Assembly (NCBI GenBank): GCA_964631125.1 | Contig: CAZVYN010000016.1 | Location: forward strand, 1 to 56,982 | From: CAZVYN01 sp964631125 | GTDB taxonomy: Bacteria; Eisenbacteria; RBG-16-71-46; CAIMUX01 | Reading direction: 5' to 3' | DNA length: 56,982 bases | Part shown: piece by piece, positions 41,188 through 49,183 of the stretch | Numbering within the stretch: the stretch's first letter is position 1 | Layout: each line of letters starts with the position of its first letter | Position numbers and translations under genes: made by a program | The notes under the pieces: model-generated | The model's database searches: none | The model's input: the letters and a program-made list of their open reading frames with translations, nothing else | Told to the model about the DNA's origin: nothing

Positions 41188-42372
41188 TCATGCTGGCTTC
41201 GCGTTCACGGCCGACAGCGGTCTCGGCCGTTTGACGACGACGCGACCGTCGGGCACGAGTAGGGAGAGCGCGTGGTACTCGCGGAACCGCGCCATGTCCG
41301 CGCAGCGCCGCCACGCGTCTGCGACCGGATAGTAGAGCTCGATCATGCGCGGCGAGGTCAGGCTCCCTCGGAAGATCCCGACTGCGCAGGCACGGCCGTC
41401 GGGAAGGAGCACGAGGCTGTGGTCGCAATGCCCGGGCCAGAACCTCTCGGGCTGGACCATCGGCCCGGTATCCCTCCACGCATCCGTCTCCACGTTATAG
41501 AGCTGAGGCGACCACGATGTGCGCAGCACCTCGCCGTTGTAGAGCAAAACGGCCGGAGGGTAGTCGGACGAATTGGACATCGATTCCACTGGAGTCCACA
41601 TGCTGGTCGCGGGATCAAAGATCTCACAGGTCGGCGTACGCCGGGCGTTCGGTCGTTGTCCCCCTCCCATCGCCAGCAGCCTTCCGTCCGCCAATCGAAC
41701 GAGTCCCGGGTACCAGCGCTCCTCCTGCAGCTCAGGAAGTACGAGCCAGCCTCCGTTCTGATAGTTGTACGTCTTGACCGTGCGCACCGCGTCCCTGAAA
41801 TCGCCGCTGTCTTGCCCCCCGACGAAGATGAGCCGTCCATCGAGGAGCAGGGTCGCCGCGTGACAGCCTTGCAGCGACGGCGATGAGGCCGGGAACGACT
41901 TCGCGCCCGGCACGGGATCGAAGAGCACGGGTTCCTCGGTGTCATGGCAATAGAGGATGGTTCCGTCCGGCAGGAGGCTCCCGGAGTTACTGGCGTAGAG
42001 ATTCTCCGGAGAGGTGTTGCCGATCACGGACCAGCGTCCAGGGTGGATGTCGAGTCCGAGCTGGAAGTCCTGCTGCAGACCCGGGGCGCCGACCGACCGC
42101 AGCGTGTGACGATAGGCGCGGTCGATGGCCGACGCTCCGATGGTCCAGGTTCCGGGGGGGATCGAGCTGAAGGAGAAGGCCCCGTTGACGTCGCTCCGTC
42201 TTTCGAAGAAGGCGGAGACGTCGGAGTTGACGACCGTGAGCCGGGCGCCCGCGAGCGGCGCCCCTTGCAGAGTTCGCACGGTCCCGAACACTTGCCCGGC
42301 CGAAGCAGCGAACCGGAACGGACTACTGAGCAGTACGAGAATCGCCCCCGCGAGAAGCAACGTCCGGATCAC
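41188..42372 (-). CDS. Galactose/glyoxal oxidase-like kelch protein, C-terminus missing
   Basis: The product has 394 residues, against 500 or more for intact relatives. A signal peptide is followed by a carboxypeptidase-regulatory-like Ig module (VFGTVRTLQGAPLAGARLTV, VNGAFSFSSIPPGTWTIGAS). The kelch propeller then has the radical-copper motifs: Cys in LQGCHAATLLLDGRLIFVGG (the Cys-Tyr cofactor position), Tyr in EERWYPGLVRLADGRLLAMG and the Tyr-His pair in FREYHALSLLVPDGRVV. The protein stops just after that (RPRPLSAVNAKPA), so the C-terminal DUF1929 domain with the last copper His is lost. It may be an inactive remnant or a relic of an element boundary. Intact enzymes oxidise alcohols or aldehydes to give hydrogen peroxide. 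Confidence 0.78.
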   Translation of the reverse strand: MIRTLLLAGAILVLLSSPFRFAASAGQVFGTVRTLQGAPLAGARLTVVNSDVSAFFERRSDVNGAFSFSSIPPGTWTIGASAIDRAYRHTLRSVGAPGLQQDFQLGLDIHPGRWSVIGNTSPENLYASNSGSLLPDGTILYCHDTEEPVLFDPVPGAKSFPASSPSLQGCHAATLLLDGRLIFVGGQDSGDFRDAVRTVKTYNYQNGGWLVLPELQEERWYPGLVRLADGRLLAMGGGQRPNARRTPTCEIFDPATSMWTPVESMSNSSDYPPAVLLYNGEVLRTSWSPQLYNVETDAWRDTGPMVQPERFWPGHCDHSLVLLPDGRACAVGIFRGSLTSPRMIELYYPVADAWRRCADMARFREYHALSLLVPDGRVVVKRPRPLSAVNAKPA

Positions 42373-42744
42373 GTGTTCACCTGCCTTCTGTAGAACGCGC
42401 CTGGTGTCTGGGCCGGATGCCGCCCATCAACCACAGTGTCGAGGGGCGACACTCGAGAGCTTGATCGTACTCTCGGCGACGACGGAAGCCGCTACGGTTC
42501 TTCCTCTCGCGCCGGAGAGCGCTCGTTCTCGGTATTCGTCTGCGACCTCGTGGTTGCCATCGCCGCAAGGGCATCGCGCTGCTCGCGAACTATCCGACTC
42601 AACCGATGTCCATCGGTGAACTCTTGCACCTCGGTCATCTGTAAGCGCACGATCGCCTCAGATGTGTCGGAGGGCCGCACGAGGATCGTACAAGGCCCAT
42701 CCAGACCCACCCTCAGGTCTTGCCACAAAGGGAGAATCTCTCGA
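42373..42744. other. 372-bp region without a confident gene
   Basis: This divergent spacer carries a 7-bp hairpin (AGTGTCG at 42435-42441 with its complement at 42447-42453, loop AGGGG) and AAGGGAGAA, the ribosome site for the gene at 42745. A minus-strand frame (about 42492-42752) has protein-like stretches such as ILVRPSDTSEAIVRLQM but overlaps that ribosome site and has no start signal; I do not call it. Confidence 0.4.
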
Positions 42745-43377
42745 ATGAACAAGCACCTACGAATCTTGGCGCTCGCGGCAACAGTCGCCGCGATCGGCTG
42801 GGTTGGATCTTCAGTCTCTCGGGCTCACGAAGATGCCAACCCCAAGCCCGGTCAGAAAGTGATTGCTGCAAAGAGCGACACGTCAAAGGAGGCCGATTTG
42901 CATCAGAAGAGCGCGATGCACGGCGGCCAGGTCTCGATGACGAAAGAGCACCACTTCGAGACGGTCTTTCTGCCGAATGGGGTGACCGTCTATGCCTACT
43001 CCAAGCAGGAAGCGCCGGCCATGATCGAGGAGGCGAAAGGATCCGCCAAAGTTTCCTACAGAGATGGAACCTCCAAAACTGTGGCGCTCGTCGCCGGTGT
43101 CCCGGCCGAAAAGGAGCCGGCCGTTTACTTCTGTCCCATGCACGAGCAGGTTGTCCAGAGTGAGCCAGGCAAGTGCAAGCTCTGTGGCGGAATGAAGCTA
43201 TTCAAGCAAGATCGACTGATCGGCGCGCTCGATCTCTCGAAGGCTCGACCGGGAGACCTCGAAATGACCATCCAGATCAGTGGGCTGGCGGGCGCCGAAC
43301 CCGAAGTGACCTTCACAGAGAAATTCCAGGGCATGGCGAGCGCGGACAAGGAAACGCACCCCCACAGCGAGAAATAA
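42745..43377 (+). CDS. Exported protein with heavy-metal-binding CPMH/PGKCxxCGM domain
   Basis: The product has 210 residues. GGGAGAA precedes the ATG, which opens a signal peptide (MNKHLRILALAATVAAIGW, cleavage near SRA-H). The mature N-terminus is His/Met-rich (SAMHGGQVSMTKEHHFETVF). The C-terminal third has YFCPMHEQVVQSEPGKCKLC followed by GGMKL, the short heavy-metal-binding domain found in CusB, CopA and related copper/silver proteins, with C-P-M-H and C-x-x-C ligands. It is likely a periplasmic copper or silver binder. DUF305, a tiny Cys protein and a P-type ATPase follow on the same strand. Confidence 0.85.
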   Translation: MNKHLRILALAATVAAIGWVGSSVSRAHEDANPKPGQKVIAAKSDTSKEADLHQKSAMHGGQVSMTKEHHFETVFLPNGVTVYAYSKQEAPAMIEEAKGSAKVSYRDGTSKTVALVAGVPAEKEPAVYFCPMHEQVVQSEPGKCKLCGGMKLFKQDRLIGALDLSKARPGDLEMTIQISGLAGAEPEVTFTEKFQGMASADKETHPHSEK

Positions 43378-43468
43378 AGTTCAACCGTGAACTCCTGACG
43401 GTCGGTGATCCAGAGGCGGCCGATCATCTCGGACGTTCGGACGCTCGGAACAAACGGAGGAAGTGGCA

Positions 43469-43972
43469 ATGTCGAATCCTAGAGTCTATGTCTTGACCAT
43501 GGTGTTGCTGGCGTTGACAGGCTGCGGGGCCGATCGGCGGGAAGCCGACTTCGATCTACAGTTCATCGACAACATGATGATGCATCACCGTGGCGCGGTA
43601 GAAATGGCGCGCGCCGCGCAGCCGAAGCTCACGCACATGGAGACCAAGGAGCTCGCGCGCAAGATCGTCTCCGACCAGACGAGGGAGATCAATCAACTGA
43701 TGGCCTGGAGGGACGAGTGGTACAAAGGCGCCCCGAATGCGAAGAGCGACAAGATTCCTGGGATGGATATGCAGCACCAGATGGGTGGCGATCCTGACGT
43801 CGATTTCATCGAAATGATGATCCCGCATCATCAGGGTGCAATCAAGATGGCGAAGGAAGCTCTACCGAAGGCGAAGCATACCGAGATCAGGCAGCTCGCT
43901 CAGAACATCATTGCAGCGCAAGAGGTCGAGATCAATACAATGAACGAGTGGAAGGCTGCCTGGCGCAAGTAG
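43469..43972 (+). CDS. DUF305 lipoprotein (CopM-like)
   Basis: The product has 167 residues. CGGAGG sits 8 bases before the ATG at 43469. The N-terminal signal ends in the lipobox L-T-G-C (C19). Two halves of a four-helix repeat follow: DLQFIDNMMMHHRGAVEMAR and DVDFIEMMIPHHQGAIKMAK, each with the M-x-x-H-H-x-G-A motif that defines DUF305. The family includes CopM, a periplasmic copper-binding protein. A His/Met linker (GMDMQHQMGG) lies between the halves. The neighbourhood supports a role in copper or silver tolerance. Confidence 0.92.
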   Translation: MSNPRVYVLTMVLLALTGCGADRREADFDLQFIDNMMMHHRGAVEMARAAQPKLTHMETKELARKIVSDQTREINQLMAWRDEWYKGAPNAKSDKIPGMDMQHQMGGDPDVDFIEMMIPHHQGAIKMAKEALPKAKHTEIRQLAQNIIAAQEVEINTMNEWKAAWRK

Positions 43973-44014
43973 TAATTACCTCGCTTTCACAGGATGGAGG
44001 GGAGGAGGTACTTC

Positions 44015-44182
44015 ATGCCGCACGACAAGTGCGTACATTGTGGCGTCGAGATCACTCACCATCAGACCGCAGTGACGCGCGACGGTCAGGCCTACCACTG
44101 CGCCTACCACTGGGCCTACTACTGGGCCTACTACTGGGCCTACTACTGGGCCAACTGCGCGGACGCTGCAAGAAAGAAGTAG
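44015..44182 (+). CDS. Tiny Cys protein with an AYYW repeat expansion inside a CxxC pair
   Basis: The product has 55 residues. GGAGGAGG lies 7 bases before the ATG at 44015. The start, MPHDKCVHCGVEITHHQT, has one C-x-x-C. The end would read AYHC-AN-CADAARKK, a second C-x-x-C, but between the first Cys and A-N-C stand 16 extra residues (AYHW and three AYYW). The DNA at 44090-44149 is a 12-bp tandem repeat (GCCTACYACTGG) in five units, so the insertion is recent slippage. The base protein looks like a small metal-binding zinc-ribbon of resistance loci. Confidence 0.75.
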   Translation: MPHDKCVHCGVEITHHQTAVTRDGQAYHCAYHWAYYWAYYWAYYWANCADAARKK

Positions 44183-44276
44183 CACTGAGCCCGGCCTCCG
44201 ACGCCGGAACTGTTTCTCGTCGGGGGCTGGGACTTCGATTGCCGCTGCTCTTCTGGAATCGATCATAGGAGAGGGC

Positions 44277-46748
44277 ATGGCTGAGGTCTCTTCGCCTCCG
44301 GTCACCCCGCCGCCCGCAGTCGACGCGGACGACGGTGTGTCGCGTCCAGCATCCGGCCTTTCCTCCACGGAAGCGCAGCGGCGACTGGCCGAGTTCGGCC
44401 CGAATGAAATCCAGCGCGAGCAGAGGACCTCTCGCCTGACACTGCTCGCTCGCCAGCTTGCGAGCCCCGTCATCTGGCTCCTGCTCGGCGCGAGCGTCCT
44501 GTCCGCGGCCCTCGGCGAACTGCTCGATGCGATCGCGATCGGCGCCATCGTCGTCGTCAACGCGGTGATCGGATTCCTCCAGGAACACCGGGCGGAGCGT
44601 GCGGTGTTGGCGCTGCGCTCGATGACGGCGCCGCGCGCACGCGTGATGCGAGACGGCCACAGCGTCATGGTGTCAGCGGACACCATCGTCCCCGGCGATC
44701 TCCTCGTGCTCGAGGCGGGCGACGTCGCCGCGGCTGACGCACGGCTGCACACCGCACACGCCCTGACGACGAATGAAGCTTCCTTGACGGGCGAAAGCAC
44801 CCCGGTCGAGAAGCAGACGGCGCCGACAGCGCCGGACACGCCGCTGGCCGAACGTCACGACTTCGTGTTCATGGGCACGTCCATCGCCACAGGAACGGGC
44901 TTCGCCGAGGTCGTCGCAACCGGGATGCAGACTGAACTGGGCAGGATTGCGCACCTGCTGGCGACCGCGGAAGAGAGCGTGACTCCGCTGCAGCGGCGCC
45001 TGGCGCAAGTGAGCCAGACCCTGTTGTACATCTGCGGCGCAATTGTGGCCGTGGTCGCGTTGGCGGGGGTGCTACGCGGATGGCCGCTCCTGCAGGTGTT
45101 CATGGCGGCCGTCTCGCTGGCCGTCGCGGCAGTGCCCGAGGGGCTGCCCGCGGTGGTGACGATCGCGCTCGCCGTCGGCGTGCAGCGCATGGCGGCGCGC
45201 CACGTGCTCGTCCGGAGGTTGCCCGCGGTCGAAACCCTGGGCTCCGCGACCGTGATCTGCACGGACAAGACCGGCACGCTCACGACCGGCGTCATGCGCG
45301 TGCGAGAGCTGTGGGGTCCCGACCACACGGATCTGTTGCGCGCCGCGACGGCCTGCTGCGATGCCGAGATCGGGCCCGATGGTCAGGGCGGCGTCGGCGA
45401 TCCCACCGAATTGGCGATCCTGATGGCCGCCGCCGAACGCGGAATTCATCGTGACGAGATCGAACGGACGAATGCTCGAGTCGCGGAGGTTCCGTTTGAT
45501 TCTGTGCTGAAGCGGATGTCCATCGAGCGCGCCGACGGCCGCGTGTATATCAAGGGCGCCGTTGAAAGCCTCCTGCCGCTCTGCGTGGCCGGCGTCGATG
45601 GCGCCTCGGACGCCAACACACAGATGGCCGAGCGCGGTCTCCGCATCCTCGCCGTCGCGGTTGCGCCAGCCAGTGCGGACAATCAGGCCACGCTGGTCGG
45701 GTTGATTGGCATCGCGGATCCGCCTCGCACCGAAGCCATCGACGCAGTGGCCGCGGCGCGACGCGCCGGAATTACCACGGTCATGATCACCGGAGACCAT
45801 CCAGTGACCGCCCGCGCGATCGCGCGAGAGCTCGGCATCGTCTCGAGCGGAGGCGTCGAGAGCGACGTCGTGCATGCGCGCGCCACGCCGGAAGACAAGA
45901 TCCGGATCGTGCGCGAGTGGAAGGCGCGAGGCGCCGTCGTGGTCATGACCGGCGACGGCGTGAACGACGCACCGGCGCTCCGCGAAGCGCACATCGGGAT
46001 CGCGATGGGGCGGACGGGCACGGAGGTCACGCGCGAAGCGTCAGACATGGTGCTGGCCGACGACAACTTCGCGAGCATCATCGCGGCCATCCGAGAGGGT
46101 CGCGGGATCTTCGACAACATCCGGAAGACACTCGTCTACCTGCTGTCAGGGAACACGGCGGAGCTCACGGTGATGCTCGTCGCGGCGCTTGGCGGTCTGC
46201 CGTTGCCGCTGCTCCCCTTGCACCTGCTCTGGATCAATGTCGTCACCGATGGTCTGCCCGCGCTCGCACTGGTGGTCGATCCACCGGAGGAGGACGTACT
46301 CCAGCGGCCGCCGCGTCATCCCGACGAACCGATGCTGGGTCGCGCGGAGTGGCGTTTCATCATCACGACCGGCTTACTGCAGGCGGCTGCGACCCTGGGT
46401 GTCTTTGTCTGGGCGTTGAACGCACGCGATCTCTCCGAGGCGCGCAATCTCGCCTTCTCCGTGCTCGTCTTCGGCGAGTTATTCCGGGCGTTCGCCGCGC
46501 GAAGTACGACGCGCCTGTTCTGGGAAGTGGGTGTGTTCACGAACGTGCGGTTGCTGGCCGTCGTCCTGTTCTCGGTCTTGGTGCAGCTCGGGATTCACTA
46601 CATCCCGGCTGCCCAAGCGGTGTTTCAGGTCGGACCACTCTCGGCTGCGGACTGCGCCTTGACGCTGCTGGTGGCGCTTGGACCGGTCACAGTGATAGAA
46701 ATGTCCAAACTGCTCCGCCGCTGGAGAACTAGCGCGAGGCTAGGATGA
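44277..46748 (+). CDS. P2-type cation-transporting ATPase
   Basis: The product has 823 residues. The N-terminal cation-ATPase domain (LSSTEAQRRLAEFGPNEIQR), actuator T-G-E-S, phosphorylation site D330 in CTDKTGTLTTGVM, and hinge TGDGVNDAPALREA are intact. The fourth membrane segment has VAAVPEGLPAVVTIALAVG, the P-E-G-L of Ca2+/Na+/K+-type P2 pumps; there is no C-P-C and no N-terminal metal-binding domain, so it is not a P1B copper pump. Ten membrane segments are expected, six of them in the C-terminal part. It probably exports Ca2+, Mn2+ or another cation. It ends the metal gene string; the next gene is convergent. Confidence 0.93.
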   Translation: MAEVSSPPVTPPPAVDADDGVSRPASGLSSTEAQRRLAEFGPNEIQREQRTSRLTLLARQLASPVIWLLLGASVLSAALGELLDAIAIGAIVVVNAVIGFLQEHRAERAVLALRSMTAPRARVMRDGHSVMVSADTIVPGDLLVLEAGDVAAADARLHTAHALTTNEASLTGESTPVEKQTAPTAPDTPLAERHDFVFMGTSIATGTGFAEVVATGMQTELGRIAHLLATAEESVTPLQRRLAQVSQTLLYICGAIVAVVALAGVLRGWPLLQVFMAAVSLAVAAVPEGLPAVVTIALAVGVQRMAARHVLVRRLPAVETLGSATVICTDKTGTLTTGVMRVRELWGPDHTDLLRAATACCDAEIGPDGQGGVGDPTELAILMAAAERGIHRDEIERTNARVAEVPFDSVLKRMSIERADGRVYIKGAVESLLPLCVAGVDGASDANTQMAERGLRILAVAVAPASADNQATLVGLIGIADPPRTEAIDAVAAARRAGITTVMITGDHPVTARAIARELGIVSSGGVESDVVHARATPEDKIRIVREWKARGAVVVMTGDGVNDAPALREAHIGIAMGRTGTEVTREASDMVLADDNFASIIAAIREGRGIFDNIRKTLVYLLSGNTAELTVMLVAALGGLPLPLLPLHLLWINVVTDGLPALALVVDPPEEDVLQRPPRHPDEPMLGRAEWRFIITTGLLQAAATLGVFVWALNARDLSEARNLAFSVLVFGELFRAFAARSTTRLFWEVGVFTNVRLLAVVLFSVLVQLGIHYIPAAQAVFQVGPLSAADCALTLLVALGPVTVIEMSKLLRRWRTSARLG

Positions 46749-46832
46749 ACATCTGACCGCCGTTGTAAACACGAAGCGCCGCGCCGCCCGGCTGGACGGG
46801 TATCGAAGTTTCTCCGCTTTGCGCCGAGGAAG

Positions 46833-47444
46833 CTACTTCCTCCGCGTATACACCATCTCGATGACCTTGGTCTTGGTCTCGCCGATCGGTAGATCATGCA
46901 CTTCGAAGACGATGCGATCAGGGTTGTCGAGTCGCCAAATATACTTGACGACCTTGTCGTGCTCGCCGGTCATCGGCTCGTCCATCAATCCATAGAGAAT
47001 CAGGGTCTTGCCGGATTGATCGAAGCCGCCTTCCATCGAGAGAAGCGCGGTCGTGGTGCTGGTGACCCAGGTGGCGACGTACTTCTTCTTGTAGTTGTCG
47101 TAGCCCATCACTCCGTGACCGCGCTCGGGTTGGCCCATCATCTCGCCCTCGGACGAGGTCTGGAGCCAACGCTGGTCGGCCCACCACGAGGTTTCCGAGG
47201 TTCCCTTCGATTCGGCCGGCGGTTGATCGGGTCCCGCCATCCAGACTCGTGTGATCGTGTCCCACTTGCCGACGAAGGGACTGAGCTTCTCGTGCGCGGG
47301 CCCGGGTGTGCACGCGTCTTGCCAACGTTGGAGCATCGCCTGCATGTCGGAGTCGTTCGTCATTTCCGTTCCTTTCGTGTTCGTAGAACCGGCGGCGAGC
47401 GCGAGCAAGACAGACAGCCAAACAGACTTCTGCAATCGGGACAT
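46833..47444 (-). CDS. DUF1579 family exported protein
   Basis: The product has 203 residues. GGAGG precedes the ATG at 47444 and the first 20 residues are a signal peptide (MSRLQKSVWLSVLLALAAGS). The rest shows the DUF1579 pattern: GPAHEKLSPFVGKWDTITRV, a W-rich strand (GTSETSWWADQRWLQTS), GHGVMGYDNYKKKYVATWV and a charged end. The fold is a lipocalin-like beta barrel of unknown function. It lies 47 bp downstream of the M56 peptidase gene, so it may be under BlaI control with it. The stop codon falls in a GAGGAAG/CTTCCTC inverted repeat. Confidence 0.85.
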   Translation of the reverse strand: MSRLQKSVWLSVLLALAAGSTNTKGTEMTNDSDMQAMLQRWQDACTPGPAHEKLSPFVGKWDTITRVWMAGPDQPPAESKGTSETSWWADQRWLQTSSEGEMMGQPERGHGVMGYDNYKKKYVATWVTSTTTALLSMEGGFDQSGKTLILYGLMDEPMTGEHDKVVKYIWRLDNPDRIVFEVHDLPIGETKTKVIEMVYTRRK

Positions 47445-47491
47445 GAGAGGACTCCTCCCTTGGATCGGATTCGGACTCGGTGGTGCTCGAA

Positions 47492-48697
47492 CTAGGCGGG
47501 TCTGTGGGTCAGTCGGCGGGCGGCCGCCTGCAGGCGCAGCGACCCCGGTCGTCCGCCAGCCAGTGACTCTCGCAGTGTGGTGCGAGCGTTCTCGTCGTCT
47601 GTTCCGAGCGAGGCCGGCGCGGCGGCCGACGCCGCTGTCGTCGTCGCGAGCCGCCTTTCCGCAGGCGGTAAGACGCAGCCGGCGGCGATCGCGAAGACGA
47701 ACATCGCTGCGAAGGACGCCGCGCGCTCACGTCGGCGCGATGACCGCGCCAGCCACTCGGCGCGAACCAGCGCGCTTGGCCTCGGACGCAGGAACTCGGC
47801 CGCGACGCCCGATCGCGCCAGCGCTGTTCCCGGGGAGGCGGGGGAGGTGAGCGCCAGCCGCAGCAGAGTGCGCCGGTACGAAGGGTCACTCCCGAGCGCG
47901 CGTAGCACGGCGGCGTCGCAGCACGGTTCGCGCAACTGTCGCACTCGCTCCGCGGCCAGGTGCGCGGTCGGCAGGAACCAATAGATCGTGCGCGCAAACT
48001 CGAGCAGGAGGTCGATCCAGAGGTCGCCCCGCTTCAGATGCGCCAGCTCGTGAGCGAGTACCTGTCGCATTTCGACGGGGCCGAGGTGCTCCGCATACGC
48101 CCGCGGCATCAAGATCTCCGCCCGAAACAGTCCCCGGACTTCCGCCCCCGCCAGATCCTCTCGGATCGCGATTCGCGGAACCTTCATCTGCTGGATCCGC
48201 GCGACGTCGACGAGAGTCTCCAACAACTCGCGAGACGGCGCCGCGCTGGCCCGGAGTCGTCGGCGACGTCGGTCACGCGCTGCGACGGCCATGCGACTCG
48301 CGATCGAAACGGCGACGCCCAGCGCCCAGAGCGACACCACCACTGATGTCACGTCCGACGTCACGTCCGACCCGCGAGCCACGGCGCCGTTCGACGCCTG
48401 CGTCGAGGTATCGAAACCCTCGCTGCCCCGCGGCGCATCCGCCGCGACCTCACGCGTCCAATCGAAGACGCCGCTCCATCCCGCGGTGATCGGAGAGTCG
48501 AGCAGCGGCGCGTGGAAATTCGGAGGGAGCAAGAGACGCGCGACGACCGCGAGCCAGAGCGCATGGCGGATCTCCGGCCAGACGCGCCGACTTCCCCAGC
48601 GGTCGACCGCGACGGCGACCAGGGCGAGAGCGCTCGCCTGGACGACGGCGACGGCGAGCCACCGCGCGAGTTCCAACTGGAGATCAGGCGCGATCAC
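47492..48697 (-). CDS. M56 family peptidase (BlaR1/MecR1-type membrane protease)
   Basis: The product has 401 residues. Membrane segments occur at the N-terminus (LAVAVVQASALALVAVAVD), after residue 35, near 120 (VVVSLWALGVAVSIAS) and near 330. The zinc protease motif is QVLAHELAHLKRGD, with the third ligand in REPCCDAAVLRALG. BlaR1/MecR1 have a C-terminal penicillin-binding sensor; here only a short low-complexity tail follows, so the sensed signal is not a beta-lactam bound by that domain. The start overlaps blaI-like by 14 bases. The usual role is to cleave or trigger loss of the BlaI-type repressor. Confidence 0.9.
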   Translation of the reverse strand: MIAPDLQLELARWLAVAVVQASALALVAVAVDRWGSRRVWPEIRHALWLAVVARLLLPPNFHAPLLDSPITAGWSGVFDWTREVAADAPRGSEGFDTSTQASNGAVARGSDVTSDVTSVVVSLWALGVAVSIASRMAVAARDRRRRRLRASAAPSRELLETLVDVARIQQMKVPRIAIREDLAGAEVRGLFRAEILMPRAYAEHLGPVEMRQVLAHELAHLKRGDLWIDLLLEFARTIYWFLPTAHLAAERVRQLREPCCDAAVLRALGSDPSYRRTLLRLALTSPASPGTALARSGVAAEFLRPRPSALVRAEWLARSSRRRERAASFAAMFVFAIAAGCVLPPAERRLATTTAASAAAPASLGTDDENARTTLRESLAGGRPGSLRLQAAARRLTHRPA

Positions 48698-49130
48698 GAC
48701 CCCGCTCCTTCCCGCTCTGGCGGCGGGTCTTCGAGCCCGACTTCGCGGGCGCCTTCGACTCCGCCTCCAACAGGCTCTGCAGCTCCGCGCGCTCCGCCGA
48801 CGTCAATTCCTCGTCGACGAGAAACCGCGCGAACGGCGCGAAGGAACCGCCAAATGCGCGATCGAGCAGTGCGCGCACGGCATTGCGTCGCGCCGACTCC
48901 GGGCTGATGCGACTCTCGAAGACGAGGACGTTGGCCGCGGCGGTAACGCCGAGCAGGTCCTTCGAGACCAGGCGATCGAGCACCGTCTTGACCGTGGTGT
49001 AGGCCCAAGAGGTCTCCGCGGAGAGTTCCTGGTGGACGTCTCGGGCCGTGCAGCGGCCGCGCCGCCAGATGACCTGCATGACGCGCCATTCGCTGTCGTT
49101 GAGCTGGGTTCTGGCCGGCTGATGCGACAT
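48684..49130 (-). CDS. BlaI/MecI/CopY-family transcriptional repressor
   Basis: The product has 148 residues. The winged helix has TQLNDSEWRVMQVIWRRGRC, then TARDVHQELSAETSWAYTTV and KTVLDRLVSKDLLG, the exact BlaI/MecI pattern; the dimerisation helices follow and a Lys/Arg-rich tail ends the protein. It probably represses its own operon (repressor, M56 peptidase, DUF1579). A dyad CTACA-AG-TGTAG lies 14 bases upstream of the start, matching the T-A-C-A/T-G-T-A boxes of BlaI operators. It overlaps the peptidase gene by 14 bases. Confidence 0.92.
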   Translation of the reverse strand: MSHQPARTQLNDSEWRVMQVIWRRGRCTARDVHQELSAETSWAYTTVKTVLDRLVSKDLLGVTAAANVLVFESRISPESARRNAVRALLDRAFGGSFAPFARFLVDEELTSAERAELQSLLEAESKAPAKSGSKTRRQSGKERGRDRA

Positions 49131-49143
49131 GCGGACGAGTCTG

Positions 49144-49163
49144 CTACAAGTGTAGTAGCTACT
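49144..49163. promoter_or_regulatory. BlaI-type operator
   Basis: CTACAAGTGTAG at 49144-49155 is a perfect dyad (CTACA, two bases, TGTAG) containing the T-A-C-A-n2-T-G-T-A core of BlaI/MecI sites. A second palindrome, AGTAGCTACT at 49154-49163, abuts it. Both lie between the repressor start (49130) and the kinase stop (49184). Confidence 0.7.
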
Positions 49164-49183
49164 GCAACCGGGATTCTCGAAAT

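Noticed and set aside
44277..46748. Copper-exporting P1B ATPase (CopA)
   Set aside because: The membrane motif is P-E-G-L and not C-P-C, and there is no N-terminal metal-binding domain, despite the copper-type neighbours.
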